From assembly GCA_025435555.1 (NCBI GenBank), contig JAIWWG010000063.1, positions 124,001 to 188,000 of the forward strand: a DNA stretch of 64,000 nt, written 5' to 3'. The notes beneath the pieces are model-generated. The model had not been told where the DNA came from, did no database searches, and saw only the letters and a program-made list of their open reading frames with translations. Below are positions 27,450 to 38,899 of the stretch, in pieces. Position 1 is the first letter of the stretch. Each line of letters starts with the position of its first letter. This DNA is from Chytriomyces cf. hyalinus JEL632. Its lineage: Eukaryota; Chytridiomycota; Chytridiomycetes; Chytridiales; Chytriomycetaceae. The translations under genes were made by a program, and so were the position numbers.

Positions 27450-28689
27450 TCAGCAATTGTCCTTTAACAGATCCAACTGAGAAATGTCCTCTCGCTTCTC
27501 TTCTTGCTCCTCATCTTTCTTGTCCTCTTCCTTCTCCACCTCCTCCTGTACCTCCTTTTGCTCCTCTTTCTCCCCAACCTCATGAGGATCCTCAACCTCC
27601 TTGGGATCTTCTTCTGGCAAATCGCTCCAATCAATCTCTTTGATGCCTTTACTTTGGAGATATGCGTTTGCCTTTGAGAATGGCTTTGAGCCAAAGAAAC
27701 CGCGATGCGTCGACAACGGACTCGGGTGCACGGCGTTGATGACGCAGTGTTTCTTTTTGTCAATCATCGCGCCCTTCTTTTGCGCAAACGCGCCCCATAA
27801 AATAAACACGGCGTGTGGGACTTGATCGTTCACGAGCTTGATTACAGAATCTGTGAACTTGCCCGAGTCTGACTTGGCATGCGAATTGGCTTGCGCTTGT
27901 CGGACAGTTAGTGTCGCGTTCAAGAGCAGTACGCCTTGGCGAGCCCAGCCAGCCAGGTACCCGTGCGAGGGGGGCGTGATCCCAATGTCCCATTGCAGTT
28001 CCTTGTAAATGTTAACGAGTGGTGGTGGGTTGCGCACACCAGGAAGGACCGAGAATGAGAGGCCGTGCGCTTGTCCTGGACCGTGGTATGGGTCTTGGCC
28101 GAGGATGACTACTTTGACCTGTCGAGTTAAAAGTGTCAGCTTTCTTTTTTTCCTTTTGGATCGACACAAGACCACACACATGTTTACATGTTAGCCTGGC
28201 TTGTGAAACCTTGAAACAGCATACCAGGAGGATAGACTGTGTGCGAATTGCGCTCAATGGCGACAAAATCCTTGAGCTGGTGTGATGCATGCACACATTC
28301 AGAAGAGTGGAATGGGAGCAATGACTTGAGGTCTCACCTTGCGAAAGTATGGCTTGCGCATCTCGGGTGAGAGCCGATTGAACCACGACGGGTGCATTGC
28401 AACGCGATCTTCCTCCATGTACGCAGGTGCTTCTGCGGGACGGCCCAGATTAGCCATCGGATCAGTGGTGGGTCCTGCAGGCTGTGAAACAGGCATTGAT
28501 GAGTGATTTTCTTGGATTCAGGCGGCAACGAACCGGAGTGGCTTTCCGTGCCAGCTCATCGTATCCAGCCTCGGTTGCCGATCGCTTCTTACCATTCGAG
28601 GCTACAACCTCATTCTCAGCACCAGGAGCAGCAGCAGCGGTGGTTGCGGCATCCTTGGGTTTGATCAGCCAGTCGTTCAGTGTCCGCAT
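27450..28689 (-). CDS. UNG1: Uracil-DNA glycosylase
   Basis: Family 1 UDG, which excises uracil from DNA and starts base excision repair in nucleus and mitochondria. The water-activating loop GQDPYHG with catalytic Asp, the [12 protein letters not shown] and QANSH segments, and the HPSPLS loop with catalytic His are all present. Start 28689 gives [13 protein letters not shown], a possible degenerate PCNA-binding motif in the place where other UNGs have TLxxFF. Two clear introns follow (ending before PAGPTTDPM and before [17 protein letters not shown]). The splice between TVYPP and VKVVILGQ is not certain. The protein ends with an unusual Glu/Lys-rich tail of about 60 residues after the family's normal C-terminus (IDWSDL). 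Confidence 0.93.
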
Positions 28690-28771
28690 TTCAATTTTTC
28701 AACAGAAAGTCTCTCAAAACAGCCTCCTTGTCGATTCCAATGACAGATTCCCCATTCGAAAGCTACGTCCA

Positions 28772-28956
28772 AGTGGTGCCGCAGGATCACAACCGATATC
28801 CCCAGCAGTCATCCAATCTCGTCAGACATTGGCTTTGAAAGGCAACTGCAAACCATCAGTGACCTGATGCCGCTGGATCCCAACCGCTGACCCCAGTAGC
28901 CATCCATTCTTGTCCGTGTTCAGCACACTGGCTTTGAAAGGCAACTGCACTGCATG
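28772..28956. repeat. Tandem duplication, two units of about 90 bp
   Basis: Two imperfect units sit immediately upstream of the UNG start. Both contain GGCTTTGAAAGGCAACTGCA and a matching CCCCAG(T/C)AG.CATCCA block. No gene is recognised in them. Confidence 0.75.
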
Positions 28957-29500
28957 CCAAAGCTGAATCGAAAAAAAAAAAAAAGCGACCTCCAATCTCG
29001 TGTGGATACTGGAGTCGCGAAAAGGATTTTGCAGAAACATATCCATCCGCAGCATGCTGACAATAACTCGACGAATCCTTTGGCGTGCGAAACTTGTGGA
29101 CACTCGAAAGAAGCAGGAAAACACTATCGCAACTGCAATTACCTTCTCTCATGTTGATGCAGGTGGCGGAAATGTGGAGAATGCTTCGATTGGGAACGGA
29201 TGTGATAACGAGATGCATGGCCCACAGTTCAACACGAACGCGAGGATTCCATGTTGTGCAACGATTCTGAAACCCTTTGGGTGGATCCATCTTTGACGAA
29301 TACCGGACAGAAATCAAACAAAGTGACCGTGCAAAGATGACATTGCACGCGAGGAAAATCACGCCGCCGAGTGTCTTGAATCTCCAGTTGAGAGGAGTGA
29401 TTATTCCAGGATTTGTCGGATTCATTTGCAAGATCTTTGGGACAATTTGCCCGATTTTGAGTCATTGTATAAAGGTATTTGATACCCAATAAATTCTCGT
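28957..29500. other. Unresolved stretch with short ORFs
   Basis: No recognisable gene. On the plus strand, 28954-29156 reads a basic peptide with CETCGHS and a later Cys, and 29,170-29,200 reads KCGECFDWERM before a stop, so a zinc-ribbon-like remnant is possible. A further plus-strand frame (about 29,277-29,492) ends in a hydrophobic segment. The minus strand has a 191-codon open frame over 28856-29431 with no family resemblance. These overlap and cannot all be real. Confidence 0.35.
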
Positions 29501-29621
29501 TCTCAACCTCATAACGCCTTTTCTCCGCACTTTCAGGTTCTGATTGCGATGAAGTAAACTTAGGTTTATTGATGTCTCACGCGACAAAAGATAATCACAC
29601 GCATCAAAACATGAAAAAGTA

Positions 29622-30176
29622 TCAAGGCTTGGTCAACTGACATCCAACAAACCCATTTGGTCCATTGGCATTGCAAAACTGTCCTTTCGGACACTGACCA
29701 ACCCATCTCCACTGCAGCACATTCCCAGCAACGTATCCACACGGCTGCACAGCATTTCCCTTACATCTCCACGCCCCAAACTTGCAAACACTGCGCGTGT
29801 ACTTGGCCGCGCAGTCTCCGTATTGACAGTGCTTGTCTTCAAACTTGTAGTCGGCACTGCATTCATCGTACTCTTCCTCGTAATACTCTTCCTCCTCTTT
29901 GACGAGCTTCTCATACGCTGGCGCAGTGCATCCCACGAATCCTCCAGGAACGACAGTACAAGTCAAGTCGCTGCCACAGTCCCAGAGAAGACGCCAGACG
30001 AGCTTGTTGCCGGTTGTGTAGCCACATTGGAACAGACTGGTTCCTTCACAGCGGTACGCGCCAAAAGTAGTGCAAGGCTGATTCTCGGTAGACTTTGTGG
30101 AGGCATACGTGGGAGTGGCAGAGACTTGCATCATAAGGGCGACGATGGTCAGGACGAGAAGGCAGAGGGATTTCAT
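29622..30176 (-). CDS. Secreted cysteine-rich protein, duplicated CBM19-like module
   Basis: Intronless CDS of 184 residues. The N-terminus, MKSLCLLVLTIVALMMQVSA, is a clear signal peptide with likely cleavage after Ala. Two homologous modules of about 48 residues follow. Module 1 holds FGAYRCEGTSLFQCGY and ends GGFVGC; module 2 holds FGAWRCKGNAVQPCGY and ends NGFVGC. Each has Cys-x(n)-G-x-RC-x(n)-C-x(n)-W-x(n)-C-x(n)-C-x(n)-C spacing. The linker is strongly acidic and Tyr-rich (KEEEEYYEEEYDE) and has three extra Cys. The pattern resembles CBM19 chitin-binding modules of fungal chitinases, which suggests a cell-wall or chitin-binding role, but I cannot confirm the family. A TATAAAA box lies 73 bp upstream of the start, so regulated or high expression is plausible. 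Confidence 0.8.
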   Translation of the reverse strand: MKSLCLLVLTIVALMMQVSATPTYASTKSTENQPCTTFGAYRCEGTSLFQCGYTTGNKLVWRLLWDCGSDLTCTVVPGGFVGCTAPAYEKLVKEEEEYYEEEYDECSADYKFEDKHCQYGDCAAKYTRSVCKFGAWRCKGNAVQPCGYVAGNVLQWRWVGQCPKGQFCNANGPNGFVGCQLTKP

Positions 30177-30248
30177 ATTTGCTGAAGAATGTGTTTTGAA
30201 AGAATGAAGTGAGTGTTGGATGGTAGTTTGGAGACCAAAACGCGGCAG

Positions 30249-30255
30249 TTTTATA
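30249..30255 (-). promoter_or_regulatory. TATA box of the secreted cysteine-rich gene
   Basis: TATAAAA on the minus strand, 73 bp upstream of the ATG at 30176. The remaining stretch up to 30516 shows no gene and presumably holds the promoters of this gene and of the divergent COX23-like gene. Confidence 0.55.
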
Positions 30256-30516
30256 CTTCTTTTGAAAATGCGGCGGATCGCGAGAAACGGGCTGCAAGGC
30301 CAGTCAATGCAAGGGTATCCTTGCGCGATTCTGGCTTGCATATGTTCGTGTACGTTCTTAATTGTTTCTAGGAATAGCTCCGCACATCGCATCCATGGTT
30401 CGGTTCCAATTTGAATCAGGTCAAAAAACCGAACCTTTCCCGCGCGTCAAACTCTGCATCTTATCTGGTGGGCAGTTGCAATAGCCTTAAATGATACGCA
30501 AAAGAACACCGACTGG

Positions 30517-30902
30517 ATGATGGTGAAGGACCGTTTGGAATTTACGAGATATTTTATCCGAAATTTTAAAAGTATGGGAGGGCTGTTGAGCACGCCAGAA
30601 GGACTTCCGACACCGGCAGCATTCTGCGAACCCGAACAGAAACTGGTCAACAAATGCATGTCAGATCTCAACTATGACCGGTGAGTTCTTTCTTTTCCGG
30701 CGAGTTTGTGTTCGTTCAAACTTGACCTCTGCGAAACAGGGAAAAGTACAAGATTGCTTGCAGGGATCTCTTTGTGAGCTACAGGGACTGCCGACAGAGG
30801 TGGAAGGATTTGAAGGTGGAAATGCAAAAGGCCGAGCTCGGAATGCTGAGCATCGAATCTGACGGGCCTGATTCGAATGATTCTGGCCAGAAACCGAAAT
30901 AA
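30517..30902 (+). CDS. Twin CX9C mitochondrial protein, COX23/CHCHD7-like
   Basis: Two exons (30517-30680 and 30740-30902; intron GTGAGT..CAG) encode 108 residues. A CHCH fold is shown by C-EPEQKLVNK-C and C-RDLFVSYRD-C, two CX9C motifs separated by 14 residues, with the family's YDR and a CRQRW end of the second helix. Such proteins are imported by Mia40 into the intermembrane space and act in cytochrome oxidase assembly. The COX23/CHCHD7 group fits best by the spacing and by the NYDR..Y..YRDC pattern. Two ATGs (30517, 30520) are in frame and no upstream one is visible. The gene converges on SART1, with 77 bp between the stop codons. Confidence 0.75.
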
Positions 30903-30979
30903 AAAGTACGTGAACTTAGAAGCACAAATCGCATTTAAACAGCATTCTGTTGGATATATCCTTCCAAAAATACACACAA

Positions 30980-33878
30980 CTATTTGGCCTTCTTTGAGGC
31001 GGAATCTTCAAACAGGCCGCCAGCATCTGCCGCCTTTCTCTTGGCTCCTGACGATGAAATTCCAAATGCAATCTTTTCTCGCCCCGAATTCCCCGGAACG
31101 GCAGCACCCACATCAATCACGGTTGACGCTGTCCCAGAAGACTGCTTTACTCTCGCCGACGCAATTGCAGCTCCTCGTGCTGCCGCTTTACTCAGTTTTG
31201 CGGCCGCCTCCTTGGCCAGCCGTGCGTTCCTTTTCGCAATCAGGGCGGCTTCTTCTGCAGCAACAACTTCTTGGGGTAACGAACCACGGTTTCCAATGCT
31301 GAGAACAACATGTGCTGTTTTGGTGCTCTTGGTCTTTTCAAGTAAAGCAGTTGCAGTCTGAAGTGGAGTATCTGTGGATATCGTCTTAGCGAGTTTCGCC
31401 TCTTCATCCAGTTTCAAAAGTCGCTTTTCCGTCTTCATTTTTCCGGAGCCCTTTCCATGGAACTTGTGCGACAGGAAACGGAATGCCTGCGAAATCGAAG
31501 AAACAAATTTAAAAAGACAATTTAGAAACGGCAGAAGGTAAAGAAACCGCACCTCTTTCTGCGTCAAATTATTCCCGTACTCGTCATTATACTTCAAATT
31601 CACATCCGGGTTATAGTTTTTGAACCGGTCTTCAATCTCGCGCATTCTCACGCGATCTGCAGCACGAGTTTCCTCCTCCAGACGCCATTCATCCTCAGCA
31701 TTAGCGTTGCCACCACCACCTCCGCCTCGTTTTCCCTGAGGACCTTTCGCCTTGTTGATTTCACGCTGTTTCGCTTTTCTGCGCTCCTCAATAATCTCGC
31801 GTTTCCTTTCAGCTATCCGTTGCTCGGCTTTCCATTTTGCCTGTTCTTTTTGCTTTCGTTCGCGTTCGATTTGTTCAGAGGATACTTTTTCGAGATGACC
31901 CTGCTTTGCAAGTAAGGCGACCGTTGCTGCGAGACCAGATGCAACGAGCGGTTCCTCTTCGATTCCGCCGCCCTAATTCATTCAAAGAATTAAACGTCAG
32001 CACGGCGTAGACGCTTGGAGACAAGTAAATCAAACATTGCAAACCTGGATATCATCGCCAGCTTCGCTTCGTGCCTCATCCGCATCAACCATCTCTTCAT
32101 CTCGCGGCGCATCTTCATCTGACTCACCATCATCCTTCATTTCAGCGTCCGCAGCAGCCTGCGCACGTCGTTCGATTTCTGCGGCGTTGGGTTGTTGGGT
32201 GTTTTCCTCATCGTCTTCGTCGCTGTCATTCGTTCGTTCGCGGGGTCGACCAACGGCACGCGAGGCCGAGGCAGCCGCACGAGATAATGGCGCGGTTGTA
32301 GAGATGCTGTTTACAAATTCGGAAGTGGCGGTCAAGACGAGAGTTTCGTCTTCTTCGTCTTCGTCATCACTGTCGATTCCGGCTGCGGATTTTGCGGCAG
32401 CTGCTTGTTGCTGTTGCTCATCCTCAATCTTTTGCGCAGCTGGAATAAAGACGCGTGTATGGAACGATCGTTTACCAAAATGAGGCAATGCGCAAAGTTT
32501 GAAAAGGATATTACCTTGCAGAATTTCCTGAGCATTTGGACGTTTCATTTTTTTATGAGTCAGATTTCTAGCACGAGATAGCGCACTTTGCAAGTCATCA
32601 TCATCCACGAAATTCATGTTTTGGGTATCCGCATTTGCGTTACTTTGAGAATACGTCTTTTCGGTGGATTTGTTGGCCTCACCATTTCCAGCATTGTTTT
32701 CATCCACATCCATTCCTTCTTCCCCGTTCTCTTTCGAATTGGCGCTCGGCCAGTCCGGTTCCGCGTCACGAGATCGACTCTTTCCTTTGCTGCTCTTTTT
32801 CTTTTTCTTTGGTTTCATGAAGCTCACAGCCTCCTCTTTGGTATAATAATCTTTGATTTCCTGCATTTTTTCATAGTCCAAGGTGACTGATTTGCCCGCG
32901 CCGCCCAACATTTGAGATTCGTCTTCTTCATTCGAGATTTTGACATTTCCTCCGTCTCCGAGAATGAAGCCAGTCTTTGTATCGTCTTCGTCATAATGGG
33001 ATAGCAGAGACCGTTTAGATCCCGGATTTTTGAATTCATCGTCGTCGTATGCATTGTATGTCGGTTTCTTTTTCTTGTTTTTGAGGTTCTGCTCGAGCCG
33101 CTCTTTTGCAGTGAGTGCGCTGGAGATAAGCTCGTCTTCATCGTCTTCATCTGTTAAATCGAACACCTTTTGAGTGAAGCAACACGCCAAAAATCAATAA
33201 GCAGTGAAACCCACCATCGCCAATGCGTTTATCCGCCAGAACAAGAATCTCGTCCGTGATATCATCGACACCATGCGCCACCTTGAGCCCTGCCAAATCT
33301 TTGCCCGAGTACTCGGCCACATTGTCGAGATCCTCCAACTCTTTCATTTTCTTGAGCGCCATTTTGCGTTTGTTGTCGATGGTGGCTGTTTTATGACGCA
33401 TGGCCCATGCCAGAGAATCATCGCCTTCATCGCTTTCGTCGCCGAGTCCCTTTCCGTCCAGCTTTGAAAAGAATTTTTGCTTGTTTTCGTCGCGAGCGAG
33501 TTTGTCGATGATGCTTTTCCTGTCATTTCCAAACAGTCGATGATCGAGAGTGTTGATTGGTGTGCGAGAAGGGATTAAACAGCAACAGCGATGCGAAGAA
33601 AACAAAGCTGGTCAAACCTCTCAGCCCGCTTTTGCATGCGCTTCTTTTCGTTAATAAAGTTTGTCGCAGCCTGGTCTTCTTTTGCGCCGCCTCCAGAGGA
33701 TGACGAGTCGAGCGGCTTCAGTCCTAATGAGATGCGCAATTTGTTTGTTTCCTCGACAGAGAGGCTGATTTCCTGGTCACGTCAGATGCGTGTTTGATGG
33801 ATGTTCAGATGGCTTCATCGCAATGGGACACGTGCTGCGTACCTCCGTGACTGGTGCGCCGTCGTCTTGTTCGCCCAT
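30980..33878 (-). CDS. SNU66: U4/U6.U5 tri-snRNP protein SART1/Snu66
   Basis: Spliceosomal protein that stabilises the tri-snRNP before activation. The start (33878) encodes MGEQDDGAPVTE; exon 2 carries the hallmark LSVEETNKLRISLGLKPL. The middle is highly charged with Asp/Glu- and Lys-rich runs. The C-terminal part holds YGNNLTQKEAFRFLSHKFHG and GKGSGKMKTEKRLLKLDEEA, the most conserved block of the family, then DTPLQTATALLEK. About six short introns; the large middle exon is about 32,030-33,170. The stop is at 30980-30982. The start lies 42 bp from the divergent SH3BGR-like gene. Length is about 800 residues. Confidence 0.94.
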
Positions 33879-33920
33879 TGCTGAGTTGTGTGTGAATATG
33901 GGTTTTAAATAAAATAAAAA

Positions 33921-34331
33921 ATGGCCCAAGTCGCTGTCTTCTTTTCGGAGGTGGCCGCAAACATCAAAGTCAAAAAGGACACGACCAGAATGTTTGATCT
34001 GCTCACAATTCACAAGGTCGAATTCACCAAAACTGACGTTTCGATTGACGAGTTCGTTGCGTTCTTGTTTCTTTCGTTCGCCTATACCAACTGAACCTCC
34101 ACACTTGCTTCTTTACAGAGAGGCTAAGGCGTATATGAAGGAACACAGTCAAGCGAAACCGGGAGTTTTGCCGTTGCTCTTTGTGCGTGGATCGTTTAAA
34201 GGTGGGTAACCACGGCAACAAATGGGGGTGGATGCGCGACTGACATCTTTGTTTCATCAGGGACACTTATCGAAATGGAAGAAGCGAATGAAGACGGCGC
34301 ATTGCTGCAATGGCTTGGCCTGGATAACTGA
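33921..34331 (+). CDS. SH3BGR-like thioredoxin-fold protein
   Basis: Three exons encode about 95 residues with a glutaredoxin-like fold: strand QVAVFFSEVAANIKVKKD, helix, strand VEFTKTDVSID, then GVLPLLFVRGSFKGTLIEM with the cis-Pro region, then a final helix LLQWLGLDN. The redox CxxC is absent, as in animal SH3BGRL proteins, so a binding role rather than thiol catalysis is expected. Introns: GTTCGT..CAG ending before the exon that encodes EAKAYMKEH, and GTGGGT..CAG ending before the codons for TLIEM. The stop is TGA 34329-34331. Confidence 0.85.
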
Positions 34332-34484
34332 TCTGATCTGCAACCACTGCAGCACCAGAAACACCATAACAACTCGCACAATTTGAAACTTGAATATTCA
34401 GTAAATAATAAACAACTGAGATTCATGATCGGTATGCACTTCAACTTGAACCATTTCATTGGTGATGCATCTGAAAGTTAACAT

Positions 34485-36446
34485 TTAACGCCGCTCCAAT
34501 CTGCGATCTTTCCGTCCGTACGCGCGTCCTTCCTGAATGCCCTTCTCGATATCGACAAATGAAAACAGGATAAACGCCAAAGAAAACGTGACCATCAAAA
34601 AGTAGAATGCATTCAATTTGTTGGACGTGTGATCGTCAATGGCGGCGACAATTAAAGGGCCAATGAAACTGGCTCCGCGATCCGTGATTTCGTATAGACT
34701 GAAGAATTCGCTTTCGCAACCTGGAGACGTATTTATCGAGAAGTGAGTTTGCATCAACGCGACGGAAACATGCATCTTCAAGAACATAAATAGGTCAACC
34801 CACCTGGCGGAAGAAGCTGCGAAAACAATGTCCGACAAGTCGACTGCGTCGCGCCAATTAACAAGCCATGCACGCCGCTCAACACAAACACTTCAATTTT
34901 GGCCTTGAATCCAATGGGAGACCCGGGAATCAATCCAAGCAATCCCCACAACGGAATCACAATATACATCAAGCTTTGGATCTGAAGAATTCTCTTTGAC
35001 GACAACTTCGAATACGTTTGCAGCGTTTTGAAAAAGAAGATGCCAACAAATGCGCAGATAAACACTTCAAATGCCAGAATCAATGTGTCGATGGTCGTAA
35101 ATCCGAGAACTGATTGTGCGAGGAGAATTGCAACCGTTGCCAGGGTTCCGAACGCGTCAGAATACATGGCCCAACCAAGTAGAAACAAAAACAGGTTGCG
35201 AAGTTCTCGGAATTTTGAGATGGCCCTGCCCACTGGTTCCCCCAAGAATAAATATGAGTATCAGTGTTTTGGAATGAATTACTGGCTCACCTTTTTTCAA
35301 TGAAAAGGTAAAGAGATTCGCTCCTTCGGGTAAAGGTGGGCCAGGCCTTTCCCTGAGCCAACGGTGTGCCACGAATATGCCTTGAAGCCAGAATATTCCA
35401 CATACTGCAATGCCAACCTGCAAGGCATACGTGGATGGCAAGCTTGCTGGAGGCGTAAAGAACATGGCCAGGACTGAAATGACGAGCAACAGAAACACAT
35501 CTGCAACACTGCCCCACGCGAAACCTCTTCCAGAAATATGATTGGTTACTACTTCAAGTTCATCTGTAAGTTGATCTGGTGTGAGGGACTTGTCGTGTGC
35601 GTGAATCAGAAATGCCGGCGACATTCGAGAGAGGAGAGGCAAGTACGCGTAAACAAAGACCCACGACATTCCAACACTGACGCTGACGATGATTAAAAGG
35701 ATAAGACCCAGCCAGTACTGGTCTGATGAAGAAAGATCAATTCACATCAGAAGCCTCCGTTTTTTAAAAAGTACTTTCGCACCATTTCGAGTGATGGCAG
35801 GGAAGAGGATGCAAGCAACCGCACCAACAATTGAGAAATTGAGCATCAGTTTTTTTCGTGTTGCACCGTGATCCGCCAAAGATCCAAGCGCAACAAACAG
35901 AAACATTTGTAAAATGGCTGCGATAGTGACTGAGTAAAAGTACACGCTCGTCGTGTCGATATAGACGCTGCCCATTTGAACAACGCACGAAAAGTTGGCG
36001 GCAGTTGTGTTGCATGGTTTCGAGTGATCCGCTAGGTGTACAAGTTCGATAAGTGTGCTTCCTGTCAAATTGTCCCCAGAAAACAAACTTGATTCAAAGC
36101 CACTGCCAGCAGATAAAGCTTGAATGATCAGCGGGATAAAGAATCCAAACGCTACACCTCTGGAATCTTGCTGTCAGTATCTGCCGACTGCAGTTCGAGC
36201 AAGGAATCTTACGTGATTGGGCTGCATGTAGCGCCAAAGAACAGCCACGACTGAGAAGCGAACTGATCAGCTTTCTAAAGACAGTTACTGATTGGTAGGT
36301 CATACCTTCATCTCCGCTGGGGCGACTGGCGAGCCGTCAATGTCCTCCAGACCCATCAGCTGGTTCACGGCATCGTGCTTGAAGCGGTCGCAGTCGTCGA
36401 TGCCAAGGAGAGTGTCGCCGCTGGGTCTTGCGCCGTTGTCGCTCAT
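34485..36446 (-). CDS. ATG22: Autophagy protein 22-like vacuolar amino-acid effluxer
   Basis: Major-facilitator-type membrane protein that in yeast exports amino acids from the vacuole after autophagic breakdown. The start is 36446 (MSDNGARPSGDTLL). The N-terminal hydrophilic segment is followed by the characteristic FFGATCSPITRGVAFGFF, then a lumenal loop rich in polar residues and Cys, then YFYSVTIAAILQMFLFVALG and the cytoplasmic loop GSLADHGATRKKLM. Later exons hold further helices, including VFLLLVISVLAMFF and LILAFEVFICAFVGIFFF, and end in a charged tail ...GRKDRRLERR. About six short introns. Helix number is near the expected twelve. It converges with the SH3BGR-like gene. Confidence 0.9.
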
Positions 36447-36799
36447 TGAAAACAAAAGATGCGAAAAATCATTTTGGAAGCTGCGAAACGGTTTTTGAAC
36501 GAACAAATAACAATTTTGAGTAAAAAGTTTATTATTTATGCTCTCATTTATTTATGTAAGCGTGAATAAAAAAGATTGCGATTTGCTTTCTTGGTAAACG
36601 CGATCAAACAAGAGGTGGCCCTCGAACATCAAATAAGAAACGCGGTCGATTCTCTGTCACGCTGTTTCGAATTTGGCTGACAGTCGACAATCCGCACCTT
36701 CCTCTCACCATCAAACAACAATGTTACCGTTACCCAAACTTCAGTACGTGCCGCTGAGCCATAGCAGCGTTTCCAACAATCGTCACTCCAAATCCGCCA

Positions 36800-37830
36800 C
36801 CCGACGCAAATTGCGTGCAGCAGGCAACTCGATAACCACAAACCCCTTCAGAAAGCGTTTCATGCGTTTCGAAAAACAATAAATGCGTACAGTCGGCAAT
36901 TATAAAAATTAATCACCCTTCAGACCCAGAAGCAGTACCAAAACAACCGACTCATACGTTTGGGCATGCGTAGCTTAAAAACCGAAAAAAGATCGTACAA
37001 CGTTTGTTAAAGTGGAAATCAATCTCGATGAAGCTTGCTTCGTGAATAACAGACTTTGGAAAAGTCGGTTCCATTCGCGAATAACTGACTTTTGAAACGT
37101 CGAGCAACACGCCTCACGCAGGTTTCCAATGCAATTCGAGACCCCTTTCGCTGTCAAACCCAAAGAATAAATGACGCAATCCTTGTTTGTATACTGGGAG
37201 ACGGCGTTCGTTCATCTGGTGTTTGATTTGCGTGTTCGACAGCTTCGCGCTTCTGGGTCACGCCATCGCGTGAGGTTATTCAAAGAGATGAAGCTTGTGT
37301 GCATCATTTAAGTAAACGCGATCAATTTCTTTTTGCGCTGTTAAAGATTTGAGAATCACAGTGTTAACGATTTACACCTCTCCTTCAACGCGTAAAGCAA
37401 CGGGTACCTAAGCAAAGAAACGGGTACCTAAGCTCCAAGACGATCCACTAGTAGATCAAGGCTCACACGACGTTCTGCATCGCGGTGGCCTTTTCGAGCT
37501 GCCACATTGATGTCAGTCATCTGCAGATTCTCAAAGAGAGGGCATGAGAGACAAGAAGGCACAAGGGGAAGATTTATTTTTCCAACCAACCCCGGCAAAT
37601 ACTCCAGCAAGCGATTCCACAACCACAGATGCTTTTCCGAAAACAAAGAATAAAAAACGCATTCATTCATCTACTCAGTAGTTGTAAAATCGCAGTCCCG
37701 TCAGATCAAGACGCAGTACCATACCAAACGATTCGCAGGTTTGTGCACGCGTAGCTTGAACTGAGAAAGAAGACAATAATGCCAACCAAACGAGTTGGCA
37801 CGTTTGAGCATGCATAAGAAAAAGAAAACA
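36800..37830. repeat. Diverged tandem repeat copies A/B (monomer about 780 bp)
   Basis: The block 36933-36990 (CAGTACCAAAAC...CATGCGTAGCTT) recurs at 37714-37770 (CAGTACCATACC...CACGCGTAGCTT), about 780 bp on. The block at 36821-36875 recurs near 37,609-37,665. Copy B (about 37,100-37,680) also matches 40,030-40,750. No protein coding is recognised; short ORFs such as 36721-36882 are inside the repeat. Confidence 0.75.
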
Positions 37831-38007
37831 GCACCATATCACATGATTCTCAAGGATTCGTGCATAGTTTCAAGTGAAAAAGATACCTGAGGCCCCTCAA
37901 CGCAAGGCACAGCCACAATGCGCTGGAGGACCCCCTATTACCATTCCAAACAACACTCACTCAAGAAAGTGTGGAATGAAATGGAAGGGGAAAAAGGAAA
38001 CAATCGA

Positions 38008-38345
38008 CCAAGTGGCATCAAAAGGGTGCATATCCACAGAAAAAGGAAACTGATGGACAAAAGTGGCACAACAATGGCGGGTCACAGAAAGGGAACAGAT
38101 CCACAAAGTGGCATCAAAAGGGTGAATATCCAGATGGAAAGGAAACAGATGCAAAAAGGTGGAAACGGAAAAGGAACCAAATGGCTGGCTGCGCTACAGG
38201 AAAGGAACCATATGGCTGGCTGGGCCACGGGAAAGGAACCAAATCCACAAAGTGGCATCAAGAGGGTGCATATCCACAGGAAAAGAACTGATGGACAAAA
38301 GTGGCATGAAAAGGGCGGGCCACCGGTGGTAACAGGTCCAAAAAA
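38008..38345. repeat. Minisatellite, three long units
   Basis: Units start with AAGTGGCATCAAAAGGGTG at about 38,012, 38,105 and 38,247, giving unit lengths of about 94 and 143 bp; the second unit has an inner duplication of GGAAAGGAACCA.ATGGCTGG. The array is open on the plus strand for 195 codons and on the minus strand for 191 codons, as expected of a repeat free of stops rather than a gene. Confidence 0.85.
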
Positions 38346-38899
38346 AAGTGGGAAACAATTGGGATCAACAGTGATGGATGGAAGGATGGGGATGAACAGA
38401 GATGAATGGGAAGAGAGGGGGGTTGGCTGTCCCATCTCACAGCAGCAAATGAGCGATTCAAAACTCCGACATGCAATAATAAACGCAACAATAAAAACGC
38501 GATGATAATAGAAGCCACTCTGGGGAAAAATGGGAAAAAACCTGCTGGTTTGAGATGAATTAAAGTGCGTTCTTGACGAGCTTATTGACTCGCGCATACA
38601 CCAACCTTGAAAAGAAACTCGCGCCCTCGTGAGTTTGCACAGCAGTTTCGACTGCATTTGTTGGATAGGCGCAAAAATATGATGCAGATGAACAACCAGA
38701 CGGCAGTGAAAGATAGAATAGCGCCGCTGACACGTTATGTGGCCAATGATAAGTTGAATATGTGCCAGATGATTAGCTGGTCATCTAAGCATCGTTCAAG
38801 CAACTGGATACATGAAGGATAGAATTGTGGTGAACTGTGAATGGATACAAGAAGCGAGATGCTCTCATCTTGAAGTGACAGCTTTTGTGTTTGTGTGCG

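Noticed and set aside
28856-29431. 191-codon minus-strand ORF
   Set aside because: Composition is not protein-like, it spans a tandem repeat and an A/T run, and it overlaps competing plus-strand frames.
30177-30392. N-terminal extension of the secreted Cys-rich protein
   Set aside because: The frame is open upstream, but the ATG at 30176 begins a textbook signal peptide and a TATA box lies inside the would-be extension.
38008-38345. Direct repeats that could suggest a CRISPR array
   Set aside because: Units are long, unequal and degenerate with no constant spacers, and the genome is eukaryotic. A minisatellite is the simpler reading.
37918-38505. 195-codon plus-strand ORF as a gene
   Set aside because: It is the translation of the minisatellite; the opposite strand is open too.
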